A DNA stretch of 64,000 nt from the NCBI RefSeq assembly GCF_029227915.1, contig NC_079883.1, forward strand, positions 12,524,001 to 12,588,000, in the 5' to 3' direction. The notes below the pieces were generated by a model that was given only the letters and a program-made list of their open reading frames with translations, had not been told where the DNA came from and searched no databases. Shown piece after piece: positions 12,856 to 26,600 of the stretch. How positions within the stretch are numbered: position 1 is the stretch's first letter; each line of letters opens with the position of its first letter. The stretch is from Hydractinia symbiolongicarpus (lineage: Eukaryota > Cnidaria > Hydrozoa > Anthoathecata > Hydractiniidae). The position numbers were made by a program, and so were the translations under genes.

Positions 12856-13360
12856 TTCATTTTCATTTGTTGCCTTTTCATTTCAATGGCGCTGTGATAT
12901 ATTTCTTGTTATAACAATTAAGGAACGTGGCGGTTGTTGAAAGTGTTTCCTATGACATTTTCCTACGACATTTTCAGGTGATAGTACAAGAAAAAAGAGC
13001 TTTCAAATGCATACAAACTCGATCTATTGCCGATCATCCAATAACCCTGACGGAATGGCAAATAAAATAAAATTCCGCCGCCTTCCGAGGACTTATATCG
13101 CAATCACGTTTCGTAACAGCCAAGCGAGGTTTTACCTTAGCGTTTAAGTCACCACCGACACTTGGCCGCGCAACTATTCTAAGCTCATTCATTTTGACTT
13201 AAGGAGGGGGCGAGCACGGACGCAGGCCCCCACTACCAGAAATTGTACGGTCGAGTTACTGACGTTTGCAGTAATCGCAGAGGTCAGTAACTCAAAGAAA
13301 TTAAATAAAAAAATTTGATCACAACGTCAAAATAAATTGCACGTATTTGCCCCTACTAAT

Positions 13361-13480
13361 GTCTACGGCCATACCACGATGAACACACCCGTTCTCGTCT
13401 GATCACGGAAGTTAAGCATCGTCGGGCCGGGATAGTACTTGGATGGGGGACCGCCTGGGAACTCCCGGTGTCGTAGGCTT
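13361..13480 (+). rRNA. 5S: 5S rRNA, array copy 22
   Basis: Consensus sequence. Confidence 0.95.
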
Positions 13481-13985
13481 TTCATTTTCATTTGTTGCCT
13501 TTTCATTTCAATGGCGCTGTGATATATTTCTTGTTATAACAATTAAGGAACGTGGCGGTTGTTGAAAGTGTTTCCTATGACATTTTCCTACGACATTTTC
13601 AGGTGATAGTACGAGAAAAAAGAGCTTTCAAATGCATACAAACTCGATCTATTGCCGATCATCCAATAACCCTGACGGAATGGCAAATAAAATAAAATTC
13701 CGCCGCCTTCCGAGGACTTATATCGCAATCACGTTTCGTAACAGCCAAGCGAGGTTTTACCTTAGCGTTTAAGTCACCACCGACATTTGGCCGCGCAACT
13801 ATTCTAAGCTCATTCATTTTGACTTAAGGAGGGGGCGAGCGCGGACGCAGGCCCCCACTACCAGAAATTGTACGGTCGAGTTACTGACGTTTGCAGTAAT
13901 CGCAGAGGTCAGTAACTCAAAGAAATTAAATAAAAAAATTTGATCACAACGTCAAAATAAATTGCACGTATTTGCCCATACTAAT

Positions 13986-14105
13986 GTCTACGGCCATACC
14001 ACGATGAACACACCCGTTCTCGTCTGATCACGGAAGTTAAGCATCGTCGGGCCGGGATAGTACTTGGATGGGGGACCGCCTGGGAACTCCCGGTGTCGCA
14101 GGCTT
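13986..14105 (+). rRNA. 5S: 5S rRNA, array copy 23
   Basis: Variant T114C. Confidence 0.94.
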
Positions 14106-14610
14106 TTCATTTTCATTTGTTGCCTTTTCATTTCAATGGCGCTGTGATATATTTCTTGTTATAACAATTAAGGAACGTGGCGGTTGTTGAAAGTGTTTCC
14201 TATGACATTTTCCTACGACATTTTCAGGTGATAGTACGAGAAAAAAGAGCTTTCAAATGCATACAAACTCGATCTATTGCCGATCATCCAATAACCCTGA
14301 CGGAATGGCAAATAAAATAAAATTCCGCCGCCTTCCGAGGACTTATATCGCAATCACGTTTTGTAACAGCCAAGCGAGGTTTTACCTTAGCGTTTAAGTC
14401 ACCACCGACATTTGGCCGCGCAACTATTCTAAACTCATTCATTTTGACTTAAGGAGGGGGCGAGCGTGGACGCAGGCCCCCACTACCAGAAATTGTACGG
14501 TCGAGTTACTGACGTTTGCAGTAATCGCAGAGGTCAGTAACTCAAAGAAATTAAATAAAAAAATTTGATCACAACGTCAAAATAAATTGCACGAATTTGC
14601 CCCTACTAAT

Positions 14611-14730
14611 GTCTACGGCCATACCACGATGAACACACCCGTTCTCGTCTGATCACGGAAGTTAAGCATCGTCGGGCCGGGATAGTACTTGGATGGGGGA
14701 CCGCCTGGGAACTCCCGGTGTCGCAGGCTT
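14611..14730 (+). rRNA. 5S: 5S rRNA, array copy 24
   Basis: Variant T114C. Confidence 0.94.
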
Positions 14731-15235
14731 TTCATTTTCATTTGTTGCCTTTTCATTTCAATGGCGCTGTGATATATTTCTTGTTATAACAATTAAGGAA
14801 CGTGGCGGTTGTTGAAAGTGTTTCCTATGACATTTTCCTACGACATTTTCAGGTGATAGTACGAGAAAAAAGAGCTTTCAAATGCATACAAACTCGATCT
14901 ATTGCCGATCATCCAATAACCCTGACGGAATGGCAAATAAAATAAAATTCCGCCGCCTTCCGAGGACTTATATCGCAATCACGTTTTGTAACAGCCAAGC
15001 GAGGTTTTACCTTAGCGTTTAAGTCACCACGGACATTTGGCCGCGCAACTATTCTAAGCTCATTCATTTTGACTTAAGGAGGGGGCGAACGCGGACGCAG
15101 GCCCCCACTACCAGAAATTGTACGGTCGAGTTACTGACGTTTGCAGTAATCGCAGAGGTCAGTAACTCAAAGAAATTAAATAAAAAAATTTGATCACAAC
15201 GTCAAAACAAATTGCACGTATTTGCCCCTACTAAT

Positions 15236-15355
15236 GTCTACGGCCATACCACGATGAACACACCCGTTCTCGTCTGATCACGGAAGTTAAGCATCGTCGG
15301 GCCGGGATAGTACTTGGATGGGGGACCGCCTGGGAACTCCCGGTGTCGTAGGCTT
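15236..15355 (+). rRNA. 5S: 5S rRNA, array copy 25
   Basis: Consensus sequence. Confidence 0.95.
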
Positions 15356-15860
15356 TTCATTTTCATTTGTTGCCTTTTCATTTCAATGGCGCTGTGATAT
15401 ATTTCTTGTTATAACAATTAAGGAACGTGGCGGTTGTTGAAAGTGTTTCCTATGACATTTTCCTACGACATTTTCAGGTGATAGTACGAGAAAAAAGAGC
15501 TTTCAAATGCATACAAACTCGATCTATTGCCGATCATCCAATAACCCTGACGGAATGGCAAATAAAATAAAATTCCGCCGCCTTCCGAGGACTTATATCG
15601 CAATCACGTTTTGTAACAGCCAAGCGAGGTTTTACCTTAGCGTTTAAGTCACCACGGACATTTGGCCGCGCAACTATTCTAAGCTCATTCATTTTGACTT
15701 AAGGAGGGGGCGAGCGCGGACGCAGGCCCCCACTACCAGAAATTGTACGGTCGAGTTACTGACGTTTGCAGTAATCGCAGAGGTCAGTAACTCAAAGAAA
15801 TTAAATAAAAAAATTTGATCACAACGTCAAAATAAATTGCACGTATTTGCCCCTACTAAT

Positions 15861-15980
15861 GTCTACGGCCATACCACGATGAACACACCCGTTCTTGTCT
15901 GATCACGGAAGTTAAGCATCGTCGGGTCGTGATAGTACTTGGATGGGGGACCGCCTGGGAACTCCCGGTGTCGTAGGCTT
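15861..15980 (+). rRNA. 5S: 5S rRNA, array copy 26
   Basis: Variants C36T, C67T and G70T; two lie in the internal control region. Confidence 0.92.
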
Positions 15981-16485
15981 TTCATTTTCATTTGTTGCCT
16001 TTTCATTTCAATGGCGCTGTGTTATATTTCTTGTTATAACAATTAAGGAACGTGGCGGTTGTTGAAAGTGTTTCTTATGACATTTTCCTACGACATTTTC
16101 AGGTGATAGTACGAGAAAAAAGAGCTTTCAAATGCATACAAACTCGATCTATTGCCGATCATCCAATAACCCTGACGGAATGGCAAATAAAATAAAATTC
16201 CGCCGCCTTCCGAGGACTTATATCGCAATCACGTTTCGTAACAGCCAAGCGAGGTTTTACCTTAGCGTTTAAGTCACCACCGACATTTGGCCGCGCAACT
16301 ATTCTAAGCTCATTCATTTTGACTTAAGGAGGGGGCGAGCGCGGACGCAGGCCCCCACTACCAGAAATTGTACGGTCGAGTTACTGACGTTTGCAGTAAT
16401 CGCAGAGGTCAGTAACTCAAAGATATTAAATAAAAAAATTTGATCACAACGTCAAAATAAATTGCACGTATTTGCCCCTACTAAT

Positions 16486-16605
16486 GTCTACGGCCATACC
16501 ACGATGAACACACCCGTTCTCGTCTGATCACGGAAGTTAAGCATCGTCGGGCCGGGATAGTACTTGGATGGGGGACCGCCTGGGAACTCCCGGTGTCGTA
16601 GGCTT
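16486..16605 (+). rRNA. 5S: 5S rRNA, array copy 27
   Basis: Consensus sequence. Confidence 0.95.
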
Positions 16606-17110
16606 TTCATTTTCATTTGTTGCCTTTTCATTTCAATGGCGCTGTGATATATTTCTTGTTGTAACAATTAAGGAACGTGGCGGTTGTTGAAAGTGTTTCC
16701 TATGACATTTTCCTACGACATTTTCAGGTGATAGTACGAGAAAAAAGAGCTTTCAAATGCATACAAACTCGATCTATTGCCGATCATCCAATAACCCTGA
16801 CGGAATGGCAAATAAAATAAAATTCCGCCGCCTTCCGAGGACTTATATCGCAATCACGTTTCGTAACAGCCAAGCGAGGTTTTACCTTAGCGTTTAAGTC
16901 ACCACCGACATTTAGCTGCGCAACTATTCTAAGCTCATTCATTTTGACTTAAGGAGGGGGCGAGCGCGGACGCAGGCCCCCACTACCAGAAATTGTACGG
17001 TCGAGTTACTGACGTTTGCAGTAATCGCAGAGGTCAGTAACACAAAGAAATTAAATAAAAAAATTTGATCACAACGTCAAAATAAATTGCACGTATTTGC
17101 CCCTACTAAT

Positions 17111-17230
17111 GTCTACGGCCATACCACGATGAACACACCCGTTCTCGTCTGATCACGGAAGTTAAGCATCGTCGGGCCGGGATAGTACTTGGATGGGGGA
17201 CCGCCTGGGAACTCCCGGTGTCGTAGGCTT
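17111..17230 (+). rRNA. 5S: 5S rRNA, array copy 28
   Basis: Consensus sequence. Confidence 0.95.
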
Positions 17231-17735
17231 TTCATTTTCATTTGTTGCCTTTTCATTTCAATGGCGCTGTGATATATTTCTTGTTATAACAATTAAGGAA
17301 CGTGGCGGTTGTTGAAAGTGTTTCCTATGACATTTTCCTACGACATTTTCAGGTGATAGTACGAGAAAAAAGAGCTTTCAAATGCATACAAACTCGATCT
17401 ATTGCCGATCATCCAATAACCCTGACGGAATGGCAAATAAAATAAAATTCCGCCGCCTTCCGAGGACTTATATCGCAATCACGTTTCGTAACAGCCAAGC
17501 GAGGTTTTACCTTAGCGTTTAAGTCACCACCGACATTTGGCTGCGCAACTATTCTAAGCTCATTCATTTTGACTTAAGGAGGGGGCGAGCGCGGACGCAG
17601 GCCCCCACTACCAGAAATTGTACGGTCGAGTTACTGACGTTTGCAGTAATCGCAGAGGTCAGTAACTCAAAGAAATTAAATAAAAAAATTTGATCACAAC
17701 GTCAAAATAAATTGCACGTATTTGCCCCTACTAAT

Positions 17736-17855
17736 GTCTACGGCCATACCACGATGAACACACCCGTTCCCGTCTGATTACGGAAGTCAAGCATCGCCGG
17801 GCCGGGATAGTACTTGGATGGGGGACCGCCTGGGAACTCCCGGTGTCGTAGGCTT
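17736..17855 (+). rRNA. 5S: 5S rRNA, array copy 29 (four transitions)
   Basis: Variants T35C, C44T, T53C and T62C, all pyrimidine transitions within 28 nt; the rest is consensus. Confidence 0.91.
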
Positions 17856-18360
17856 TTCATTTTCATTTGTTGCCTTTTCATTTCAATGGCGCTGTGATAT
17901 ATTTCTTGTTATAACAATTAAGGAACGTGGCGGTTGTTGAAAGTGTTTCCTATGACATTTTCCTACGACATTTTCAGGTGATAGTACGAGAAAAAAGAGC
18001 TTTCAAATGCATACAAACTCGATCTATTGCCGATCATCCAATAACCCTGACGGAATGGCAAATAATATAAAATTCCGCCGCCTTCCGAGGACTTATATTG
18101 CAATCACGTTTCGTAACAGCCAAGCGAGGTTTTACCTTAGCGTTTAAGTCACCACCGACATTTGGCCGCGCAACTATTCTAAGCTCATTCATTTTGACTT
18201 AAGGAGGGGGCGAGCGCAGACGCAGGCCCCCGCTACCAGAAATTGTACGGTCGAGTTACTGACGTTTGCAGTAATTGCAGAGGTCAGTAACTCAAAGAAA
18301 TTAAATAAAAAAATTTGATCACAACGTCAAAATAAATTGCACGTATTTGCCCCTACTAAT

Positions 18361-18480
18361 GTCTACGGCCATACCACGATGAACACACCCGTTCTCGTCT
18401 GATCACGGAAGTTAACCATCGTCGGGCCGGGATAGTACTTGGATGATGGACCGCCTGGGAACTCCCGGTGTCGTAGGCTT
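18361..18480 (+). rRNA. 5S: 5S rRNA, array copy 30
   Basis: Variants G56C (A box), G86A and G87T (C box); likely impaired. Confidence 0.9.
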
Positions 18481-18985
18481 TTCATTTTCATTTGTTGCCT
18501 TTTCATTTCAATGGCGCTGTGATATATTTCTTGTTATAACAATTAAGGAACGTGGCGGTTGTTGAAAGTGTTTCCTATGACATTTTCCTACGACATTTTC
18601 AGGTGATAGTACGAGAAAAAAGAGCTTTCAAATGCATACAAACTCGATCTATTGCCGATCATCCAATAACCCTGACGGAAGGGCAAATAAAATAAAATTC
18701 CGCCGCCTTCCGAGGACTTATATCGCAATCACGTTTCGTAACAGCCAAGCGAGGTTTTACCTTAGCGTTTAAGTCACCACCGACATTTGGCCGCGCAACT
18801 ATTCTAAGCTCATTCATTTTGACTTAAGGAGGGGGCGAGCGCGGACGCAGGCCCCCACTACCAGAAATTGTACGGTGGAGTTACTGACGTTTGCAGTAAT
18901 CGCAGAGGTCAGTAACTCAAAGAAATTAAATAAAAAAATTTGATCACAACGTCAAAATAAATTGCACGTATTTGCCCCTACTAAT

Positions 18986-19105
18986 GTCTACGGCCATACC
19001 ACGATGAACACACCCGTTCTCGTCTGATCACGGAAGTTAAGCATCGTCGGGCCGGGATAGTACTTGGATGGGGGACCGCCTGGGAACTCCCGGTGTCGTA
19101 GGCTT
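18986..19105 (+). rRNA. 5S: 5S rRNA, array copy 31
   Basis: Consensus sequence. Confidence 0.95.
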
Positions 19106-19610
19106 TTCATTTTCATTTGTTGCCTTTTCATTTCAATGGCGCTGTGATATATTTCTTGTAATAACAATTAAGGAACGTGGCGGTTGTTGAAAGTGTTTCC
19201 TATGACATTTTCCTACGACATTTTCAGGTGATAGTACGTGAAAAAAGAGTTTTCAAATGCATACAAACTCGATCTATTGCCGATCATCCAATAACCCTGA
19301 CGGAATGGCAAATAAAATAAAATTCCGCCGCCTTCCGAGGACTTATATCGCAATCACGTTTCGTAACAGCCAAGCGAGGTTTTACCTTAGCGTTTAAGTC
19401 ACCACCGACATTTGGCCGCGCAACTATTCTAAGCTCATTCATTTTGACTTAAGGAGGGGGCGAGCGCGGACGCAGGCCCCCACTACCAGAAATTGTACGG
19501 TCGAGTTACTGACGTTTGCAGTAATCGCAGAGGTCAGTAACTCAAAGAAATTAAATAAAAAAATTTGATCACAACGTCAAAATAAATTGCACGTATTTGC
19601 CCCTACTAAT

Positions 19611-19730
19611 GTCTACGGCCATACCACGATGAACACACCCGTTCTTGTCTGATCACGGAAGTTAAGCATCGTCGGGCCGGGATAGTACTTGGATGGGGGA
19701 CAGCCTGGGAACTCCCGGTGTCGTAGGCTT
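19611..19730 (+). rRNA. 5S: 5S rRNA, array copy 32
   Basis: Variants C36T and C92A. Confidence 0.93.
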
Positions 19731-20235
19731 TTCATTTTCATTTGTTGCCTTTTCATTTCAATGACGCTGTGATATATTTCTTGTTATAACAATTAAGGAA
19801 CGTGGCGGTTGTTGAAAGTGTTTCCTATGACATTTTCCTACGACATTTTCAGGTGATAGTACGAGAAAAAAGAGCTTTCAAATGCATACAAACTCGATCT
19901 ATTGCCGATCATCCAATAACCCTGACGGAATGGCAAATAAAATAAAATTCCGCCGCCTTCCGAGGACTTATATCGCAATCACGTTTCGTAACAGCCAAGC
20001 GAGGTTTTACCTTAGCGTTTAAGTCACCACCGACATTTGGCCGCGCAACTATTCTAAGCTCATTCATTTTGACTTAAGGAGGGGGCGAGCGCGGACGCAG
20101 GCCCCCACTACCAGAAATTGTACGGTCGAGTTACTGACGTTTGCAGTAATCGCAGAGGTCAGTAACTCAAAGAAATTAAATAAAAAAATTTGATCACAAC
20201 GTCAAAATAAATTGCACGTATTTGCCCCTACTAAT

Positions 20236-20355
20236 GTCTACGGCCATACCACGATGAACACACCCGTTCTCGTCTGATCACGGAAGTTAAGCATCGTCGG
20301 GCGGGGATAGTACTTGGATGGGGGACCGCCTGGGAACTCCCGGTGTCGTAGGATT
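20236..20355 (+). rRNA. 5S: 5S rRNA, array copy 33
   Basis: Variants C68G and C118A. Confidence 0.93.
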
Positions 20356-20860
20356 TTCATTTTCATTTGTTGCCTTTTCATTTCAATGGCGCTGTGATAT
20401 ATTTCTTGTTATAACAATTAAGGAACGTGGCGGTTGTTGAAAGTGTTTCCTATGACATTTTCCTACGACATTTTCAGGTGATAGTACGAGAAAAAAGAGC
20501 TTTCAAATGCATACAAACTCGATCTATTGCCGATCATCCAATAACCCTGACGGAATGGCAAATAAAATAAAATTCCGCCGCCTTCCGAGGACTTATATCG
20601 CAATCACGTTTCGTAACAGCCAAGCGAGGTTTTACCTTAGCGTTTAAGTCACCACCGACATTTGGCCGCGCAACTATTCTAAGTTCATTCATTTTGACTT
20701 AAGGAGGGGGCGAGCGCGGACGCAGGCCCCCACTACCAGAAATTGTACGGTCGAGTTACTGACGTTTGCAGTAATCGCAGAGGTCAGTAACTCAAAAAAA
20801 TTAAATAAAAAAATTTGATCACAACGTCAAAATAAATTGCACGTGTTTGCGCCTACTAAT

Positions 20861-20980
20861 GTCTACGGCCATACCACGATGAACACACCCGTTCTCGTCT
20901 GATCACGGAAGTTAAGCATCGTCGGGCCGGGATAGTACTTGGATGGGGGACCGCCTGGTAACTCCCGGTGTCGTAGGCTT
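20861..20980 (+). rRNA. 5S: 5S rRNA, array copy 34
   Basis: Variant G99T. Confidence 0.94.
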
Positions 20981-21485
20981 TTCATTTTCATTTGTTGCCT
21001 TTTCATTTCAATGGCGCTGTGATATATTTCTTGTTATAACAATTAAGGAACGTGGCGGTTGTTGAAAGTGTTTCCTATGACATTTTCCTACGACATTTTC
21101 AGGTGATAGTACGAGAAAAAAGAGCTTTCAAATGCATACAAACTCGATCTATTGCCGATCATCCAATAACCCTGACGGAATGGCAAATAAAATAAAATTC
21201 CGCCGCCTTCCGAGGACTTATATAGCAATCACGTTTCGTAACAGCCAAGCGAGGTTTTACCTTAGCGTTTAAGTCACCACCGACATTTGGCCGCGCAACT
21301 ATTCTAAGCTCATTCATTTTGACTTAAGGAGGGGGCGAGCGCGGACGCAGGCCCCCACTACCAGAAATTGTACGGTCGAGTTACTGACGTTTGCAGTAAT
21401 CGCAGAGGTCAGTAACTCAAAGAAATTAAATAAAAAAATTTGATCACAACGTCAAAATAAATTGCACGTATTTGCCCCTACTAAT

Positions 21486-21603
21486 GTCTACGGCCATACC
21501 ACGATGAACACACCCGTTCTCGTCTGATCACGGAAGTTAAGCATCGTCGGGCCGGGATAGTACTTGGATGGGCCCGCCTGGAAACTCCCGGTGTCGTAGG
21601 CTT
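21486..21603 (+). rRNA. 5S: 5S rRNA, array copy 35 (2-nt deletion)
   Basis: 118 nt long. The C-box segment GGGGGACCG has become GGGCCCG, a net loss of 2 nt, and G99A is present. Probably a poor template or a pseudogene; the same lesion recurs in copies 37 and 44. Confidence 0.85.
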
Positions 21604-22108
21604 TTCATTTTCATTTGTTGCCTTTTCATTTCAATGGCGCTGTGATATATTTCTTGTTATAACAATTAAGGAACGTGGCGGTTGTTGAAAGTGTTTCCTA
21701 TGACATTTTCCTACGACATTTTCAGGTGATAGTACGAGAAAGAAAAGCTTTCAAATGCATACAAACTCGATCTATTGCCGATCATCCAATAACCCTGACG
21801 GAATGGCAAATAAAATAAAATTCCGCCGCCTTCCGAAGACTTATATCGCAATCACGTTTCGTAGCAGCCAAGCGAGGTTTTACCTTAGCGTTTAAGTCAC
21901 CACCGACATTTGGCCGCGCAACTATTCTAAGCTCATTCATTTTGACTTAAGGAGGGGGCGAGCGCGGACGCAGGCCCCCACTACCAGAAGATGTACGGTC
22001 GAGTTACTGACGTTTGCAGTAATCGCAGAGGTCAGTAACTCAAAGAAATTAAATAAAAAAATTTGATCACAACGTCAAAATAAATTGCACGTATTTGCCC
22101 CTACTAAT

Positions 22109-22228
22109 GTCTACGGCCATACCACGATGAACACACCCGTTCTCGTCTGATCACGAAAGTTAAGCATCGTCGGGCCGGCATAGTACTTGGATGGGGGACC
22201 GCCTGGGAACTCCCGGTGTCGTAGGCTT
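22109..22228 (+). rRNA. 5S: 5S rRNA, array copy 36
   Basis: Variants G48A and G71C. Confidence 0.93.
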
Positions 22229-22733
22229 TTCATTTTTATTTGTTGCCTTTTCATTTCAATGGCGCTGTGTTATATTTCTTGTTATAACAATTAGGGAACG
22301 TGGCGGTTGTTGAAAGTGTTTTCTGTGACATTTTCCTACGACATTTTCAGGTGATAGTACGAGAAAAAAGAGCTTTCAAATGCATACAAACTCGATCTAT
22401 TGCCGATCATCCAATAACCCTGACGGAATGGCAAATAAAATAAAATTCCGCCGCCTTCCGAGGACTTATATCGCAATCACGTTTCGTAACAGCCAAGCGA
22501 GGTTTTACCTTAGCGTTTAAGTCACCACCGACATTTGGCCGCGCAACTATTCTAAGCTCATTCATTTTGACTTAAGGAGGGGGCGAGCGCGGACGCAGGC
22601 CCCCACTACCAGAAATTGTACGGTCGAGTTACTGACGTTTGCAGTAATCGCAGAGGTCAGTAACTCAAAGAAATTAAATAAAAAAATTTGATCACAACGT
22701 CAAAATAAATTGCACGTATTTGCCCCTACTAAT

Positions 22734-22851
22734 GTCTACGGCCATACCACGATGAACACACCCGTTCTCGTCTGATCACGGAAGTTAAGCATCGTCGGGC
22801 CGGGATAGTACTTGGATGGGCCCGCCTGGGAACTCCCGGTGTCGTAGGCTT
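22734..22851 (+). rRNA. 5S: 5S rRNA, array copy 37 (2-nt deletion)
   Basis: 118 nt with the GGGCCCG deletion allele of copy 35; otherwise consensus. Confidence 0.86.
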
Positions 22852-23356
22852 TTCATTTTCATTTGTTGCCTTTTCATTTCAATGGCGCTGTGATATATTT
22901 CTTGTTATAACAATTAAGGAACGTGGCGGTTGTTGAAAGTATTTCCTATGACATTTTCCTACGACATTTTCAGGTGATAGTACGAGAAAAAAGAGCTTTC
23001 AAATGCATACAAACTCGATCTATTGCCGATCATCCAATAACCCTGACGGAATGGCAAATAAAATAAAATTCCGCCGCCTTCCGAAGACTTATATCGCAAT
23101 CACGTTTCGTAACAGCCAAGCGAGGTTTTACCTTAGCGTTTAAGTCACCACCGACATTTGGCCGCGCAACTATTCTAAGCTCATTCATTTTGACTTAAGG
23201 AGGGGGCGAGCGCGGACGCAGGCCCCCACTACCAGAAGATGTACGGTCGAGTTACTGACGTTTGCAGTAATTGCAGAGGTCAGTAACTCAAAGAAATTAA
23301 ATAAAAAAATTTGATCACAACGTCAAAATAAATTGCACGTATTTGCCCCTACTAAT

Positions 23357-23476
23357 GTCTACGGCCATACCACGATGAACACACCCGTTCTCGTCTGATC
23401 ACGGAAGTTAAGCATCGTCGGGCCGGCATAGTACTTGGATGGGGGACCGCCTGGGAACTCCCGGTGTCGTAGGCTT
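23357..23476 (+). rRNA. 5S: 5S rRNA, array copy 38
   Basis: Variant G71C. Confidence 0.94.
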
Positions 23477-23981
23477 TTCATTTTCATTTGTTGCCTTTTC
23501 ATTTCAATGGCGCTGTGTTATATTTCTTGCTATAACAATTAAGGAACGTGGCGGTTGTTGAAAGTGTTTTCTATGACATTTTCCTACGACATTTTCAGGT
23601 GATAGTACGAGAAAAAAGAGCTTTCAAATGCATACAAACTCGATCTATTGCCGATCATCCAATAACCCTGACGGAATGGCAAATAAAATAAAATTCCGCC
23701 GCCTTGCGAGGACTTATATCGCAATCACGTTTCGTAACAGCCAAGCGAAGTTTTACCTTAGCGTTTAAGTCACCACCGACATTTGGCCGCGCAACTATTC
23801 TAAGCTCATTCATTTTGACTTAAGGAGGGGGCGAGCGCGGACGCAGGCCCCCACTACCAGAAATTGTACGGTCGAGTTACTGACGTTTGCAGTAATCGCA
23901 GAGGTCAGTAACTCAAAGCAATTAAATAAAAAAATTTGATCACAACGTCAAAATAAATTGCACGTATTTGCCCCTACTAAT

Positions 23982-24101
23982 GTCTACGGCCATACCACGA
24001 TGAACACACCCGTTCTCGTCTGATCACGGAAGTTAAGCATCGTCGGGCCGGGATAGTACTTGGATGGGGGACCGCCTGGGAACTCCCGGTGTCGTAGGCT
24101 T
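23982..24101 (+). rRNA. 5S: 5S rRNA, array copy 39
   Basis: Consensus gene in a marked spacer haplotype that recurs at copy 46. Confidence 0.95.
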
Positions 24102-24606
24102 TTCATTTTCATTTGTTGCCTTTTCATTTCAATGGCGCTGTGATATATTTCCTGTTATAACAATTAAGGAACGTGGCGGTTGTTGAAAGTGTTTCCTATG
24201 ACATTTTCCTACGACATTTTCAGGTGATAGTACGAGAAAAAAGAGCTTTCAAATGCATACAAACTCGATCTATTGCCGATCATCCAATAACCCTGACGGA
24301 ATGGCAAATAAAATAAAATTCCGCCGCCTTCCGAGGACTTATATCGCAATCACGTTTCGTAACAGCCAAGCGAGGTTTTACCTTAGCGTTTTAGTCACCA
24401 CCGACATTTGGCCGCGCAACTATTCTAAGCTCATTCATTTTGACTTAAGGAGGGGGCGAGCGCGGACGCAGGCCCCCACTACCAGAAATTGTACGGTCGA
24501 GTTACTGACGTTTGCAGTAATCGCAGAGGTCAGTAACTCAAAGAAATTAAATAAAAAAATTTGATCACAACGTCAAAATAAATTGCACGTATTTGCCCCT
24601 ACTAAT

Positions 24607-24726
24607 GTCTACGGCCATACCACGATGAACACACCCGTTCTCGTCTGATCACGGAAGTTAAGCATCGTCGGGCCGGGATAGTACTTGGATGGGGGACCGC
24701 CTGGGAACTCCCGGTGTCGTAGGCTT
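24607..24726 (+). rRNA. 5S: 5S rRNA, array copy 40
   Basis: Consensus sequence. Confidence 0.95.
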
Positions 24727-25230
24727 TTCATTTTCATTTGTTGCCTTTTCATTTCAATGGCGCTGGGATATATTTCTTGTTATAACAATTAAGGAACGTG
24801 GCGGTTGTTGAAAGTGTTTCCTATGACATTTTCCTACGACATTTTCAGGTGATAGTACGAGAAAAAAGAGCTTTCAAATGCATACAAACTCGATCTATTG
24901 CCGATCATCCAATAACCCTGACGGAATGGCAAATAAAATAAAAGTCCGCCGCCTTCCGAGGACTTATATCGCAATCACGTTTTGTAACAGCCAAGCGAGG
25001 TTTTACCTTAGCGTTTAAGACACCACCGACATTTGTCCGCGCAACTATTCTAAGCTCATTCATTTTGTCTTAAGGAGGGGGCGAGCGCGGACGCAGGCCC
25101 CCACTACCAGAAATTGTACGGTCGAGTTACTAACGTTTGCAGTAATCGTAGAGGTCAGTAACTCAAAGAAATTTAATAAAAAATTTGATCACAACGTCAA
25201 AATAAATTGCACGTATTTGCCCCTACTAAT

Positions 25231-25350
25231 GTCTACGGCCATACCACGATGAACACACCCGTTCTCGTCTGATCACGGAAGTTAAGCATCGTCGGGCCGG
25301 GATAGTACTTGGATGGGGGACCGCCTGGGAACTCCCGGTGTCGTAGGCAT
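25231..25350 (+). rRNA. 5S: 5S rRNA, array copy 41
   Basis: Variant T119A (GGCATTTC at the 3' edge). Confidence 0.93.
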
Positions 25351-25855
25351 TTCATTTTCTATTGTTGCCTTTTCATTTCAATGGCGCTGTGATATATTTC
25401 TTGTTATAACAATTAAGGAACGTGGCGGTTGTTGAAAGTGTTTCGTATGACATTTTCCTACGACATTTTCAGGTGATAGTACGAGAAAAAAGAGCTTTGA
25501 AATGCATACAAACTCGATCTATTGCCGATCATCCAATAACCCTGACGGAATGGCAAATAAAATAAAATTCCGCCGCCTTCCGAGGACTTATATCGCAATC
25601 ACGTTTCGTAACAGCCAAGCGAGGTTTTACCTTAGCGTTTAAGTCACCACCGACATTTGGCCGCGCAACTATTCTAAGCTCATTCATTTTGACTTAAGGA
25701 GGGGGCGAGCGCGGACGCAGGCCCCCACTACCAGAAATTGTACGGTCGAGTTACTGACGTTTGCAGTAATCGCAGAGGTCAGTAACTCAAAGAAATTAAA
25801 TAAAAAAATTTGATCACAACGTCAAAATAAATTGCACGTATTTGCCCCTACTAAT

Positions 25856-25975
25856 GTCTATGGCCATACCACGATGAACACACCCGTTCTCGTCTGATCA
25901 CGGAAGTTAAGCATCGTCTGGCCGGGATAGTACTTGGTTGGGGGACCGCCTGGGAACTCCCGGTGTCGTAGGCTT
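25856..25975 (+). rRNA. 5S: 5S rRNA, array copy 42
   Basis: Variants C6T, G64T and A83T. Confidence 0.92.
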
Positions 25976-26480
25976 TTCATTTTCATTTGTTGCCTTTTCA
26001 TTTCAATGGCGCTGTGATATATTTCTTGTTATAACAATTAAGGAACGTGGCGGTTGTTGAAAGTGTTTCCTATGACATTTTCCTACGACATTTTCAGGTC
26101 ATAGTACGAGAAAAAAGAGCTTTCAAATGCATACAAACTCGATCTATTGCCGATCATCCAATAACCCTGACGGAATGGCAAATAAAATAAAATTCCGCCG
26201 CCTTCCGAGGACTTATATCGCAATCACGTTTCGTAACAGCCAAGCGAGGTTTTACCTTAGCGTTTAAGTCACCACCGACATTTGGCCGCGCAACTATTCT
26301 AAGCTCATTCATTTTGACTTAAGGAGGGGGCGAGCGCGGACGCAGGCCCCCACTACCAGAAATTGTACGGTCGAGTTACTGACGTTTGCAGTAATCGCAG
26401 AGGTCAGTAACTCAAAGAAATTAAATAAAAAAATTTGATCACAACGTCAAAATAAATTGCACGTATTTGCCCCTACTAAT

Positions 26481-26600
26481 GTCTACGGCCATACCACGAT
26501 GAACACACCCGTTCTCGTCTGATCACGGAAGTAAAACATCGTCGGGCCGGGATAGTACTTGGATGGGGGACCGCCTGGGAACTCCCGGTGTCGTAGGCTT
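26481..26600 (+). rRNA. 5S: 5S rRNA, array copy 43
   Basis: Variants T53A and G56A, both in the A box. Confidence 0.92.

Noticed and set aside
24253-24564. 103-residue ORF on the + strand, identical to one at 28625-28936
   Set aside because: It is spacer sequence opened by one T-for-A change (GTTTTAGTC for GTTTAAGTC) in duplicated units. All other units have stops in this frame, and the peptide has no protein-like features.
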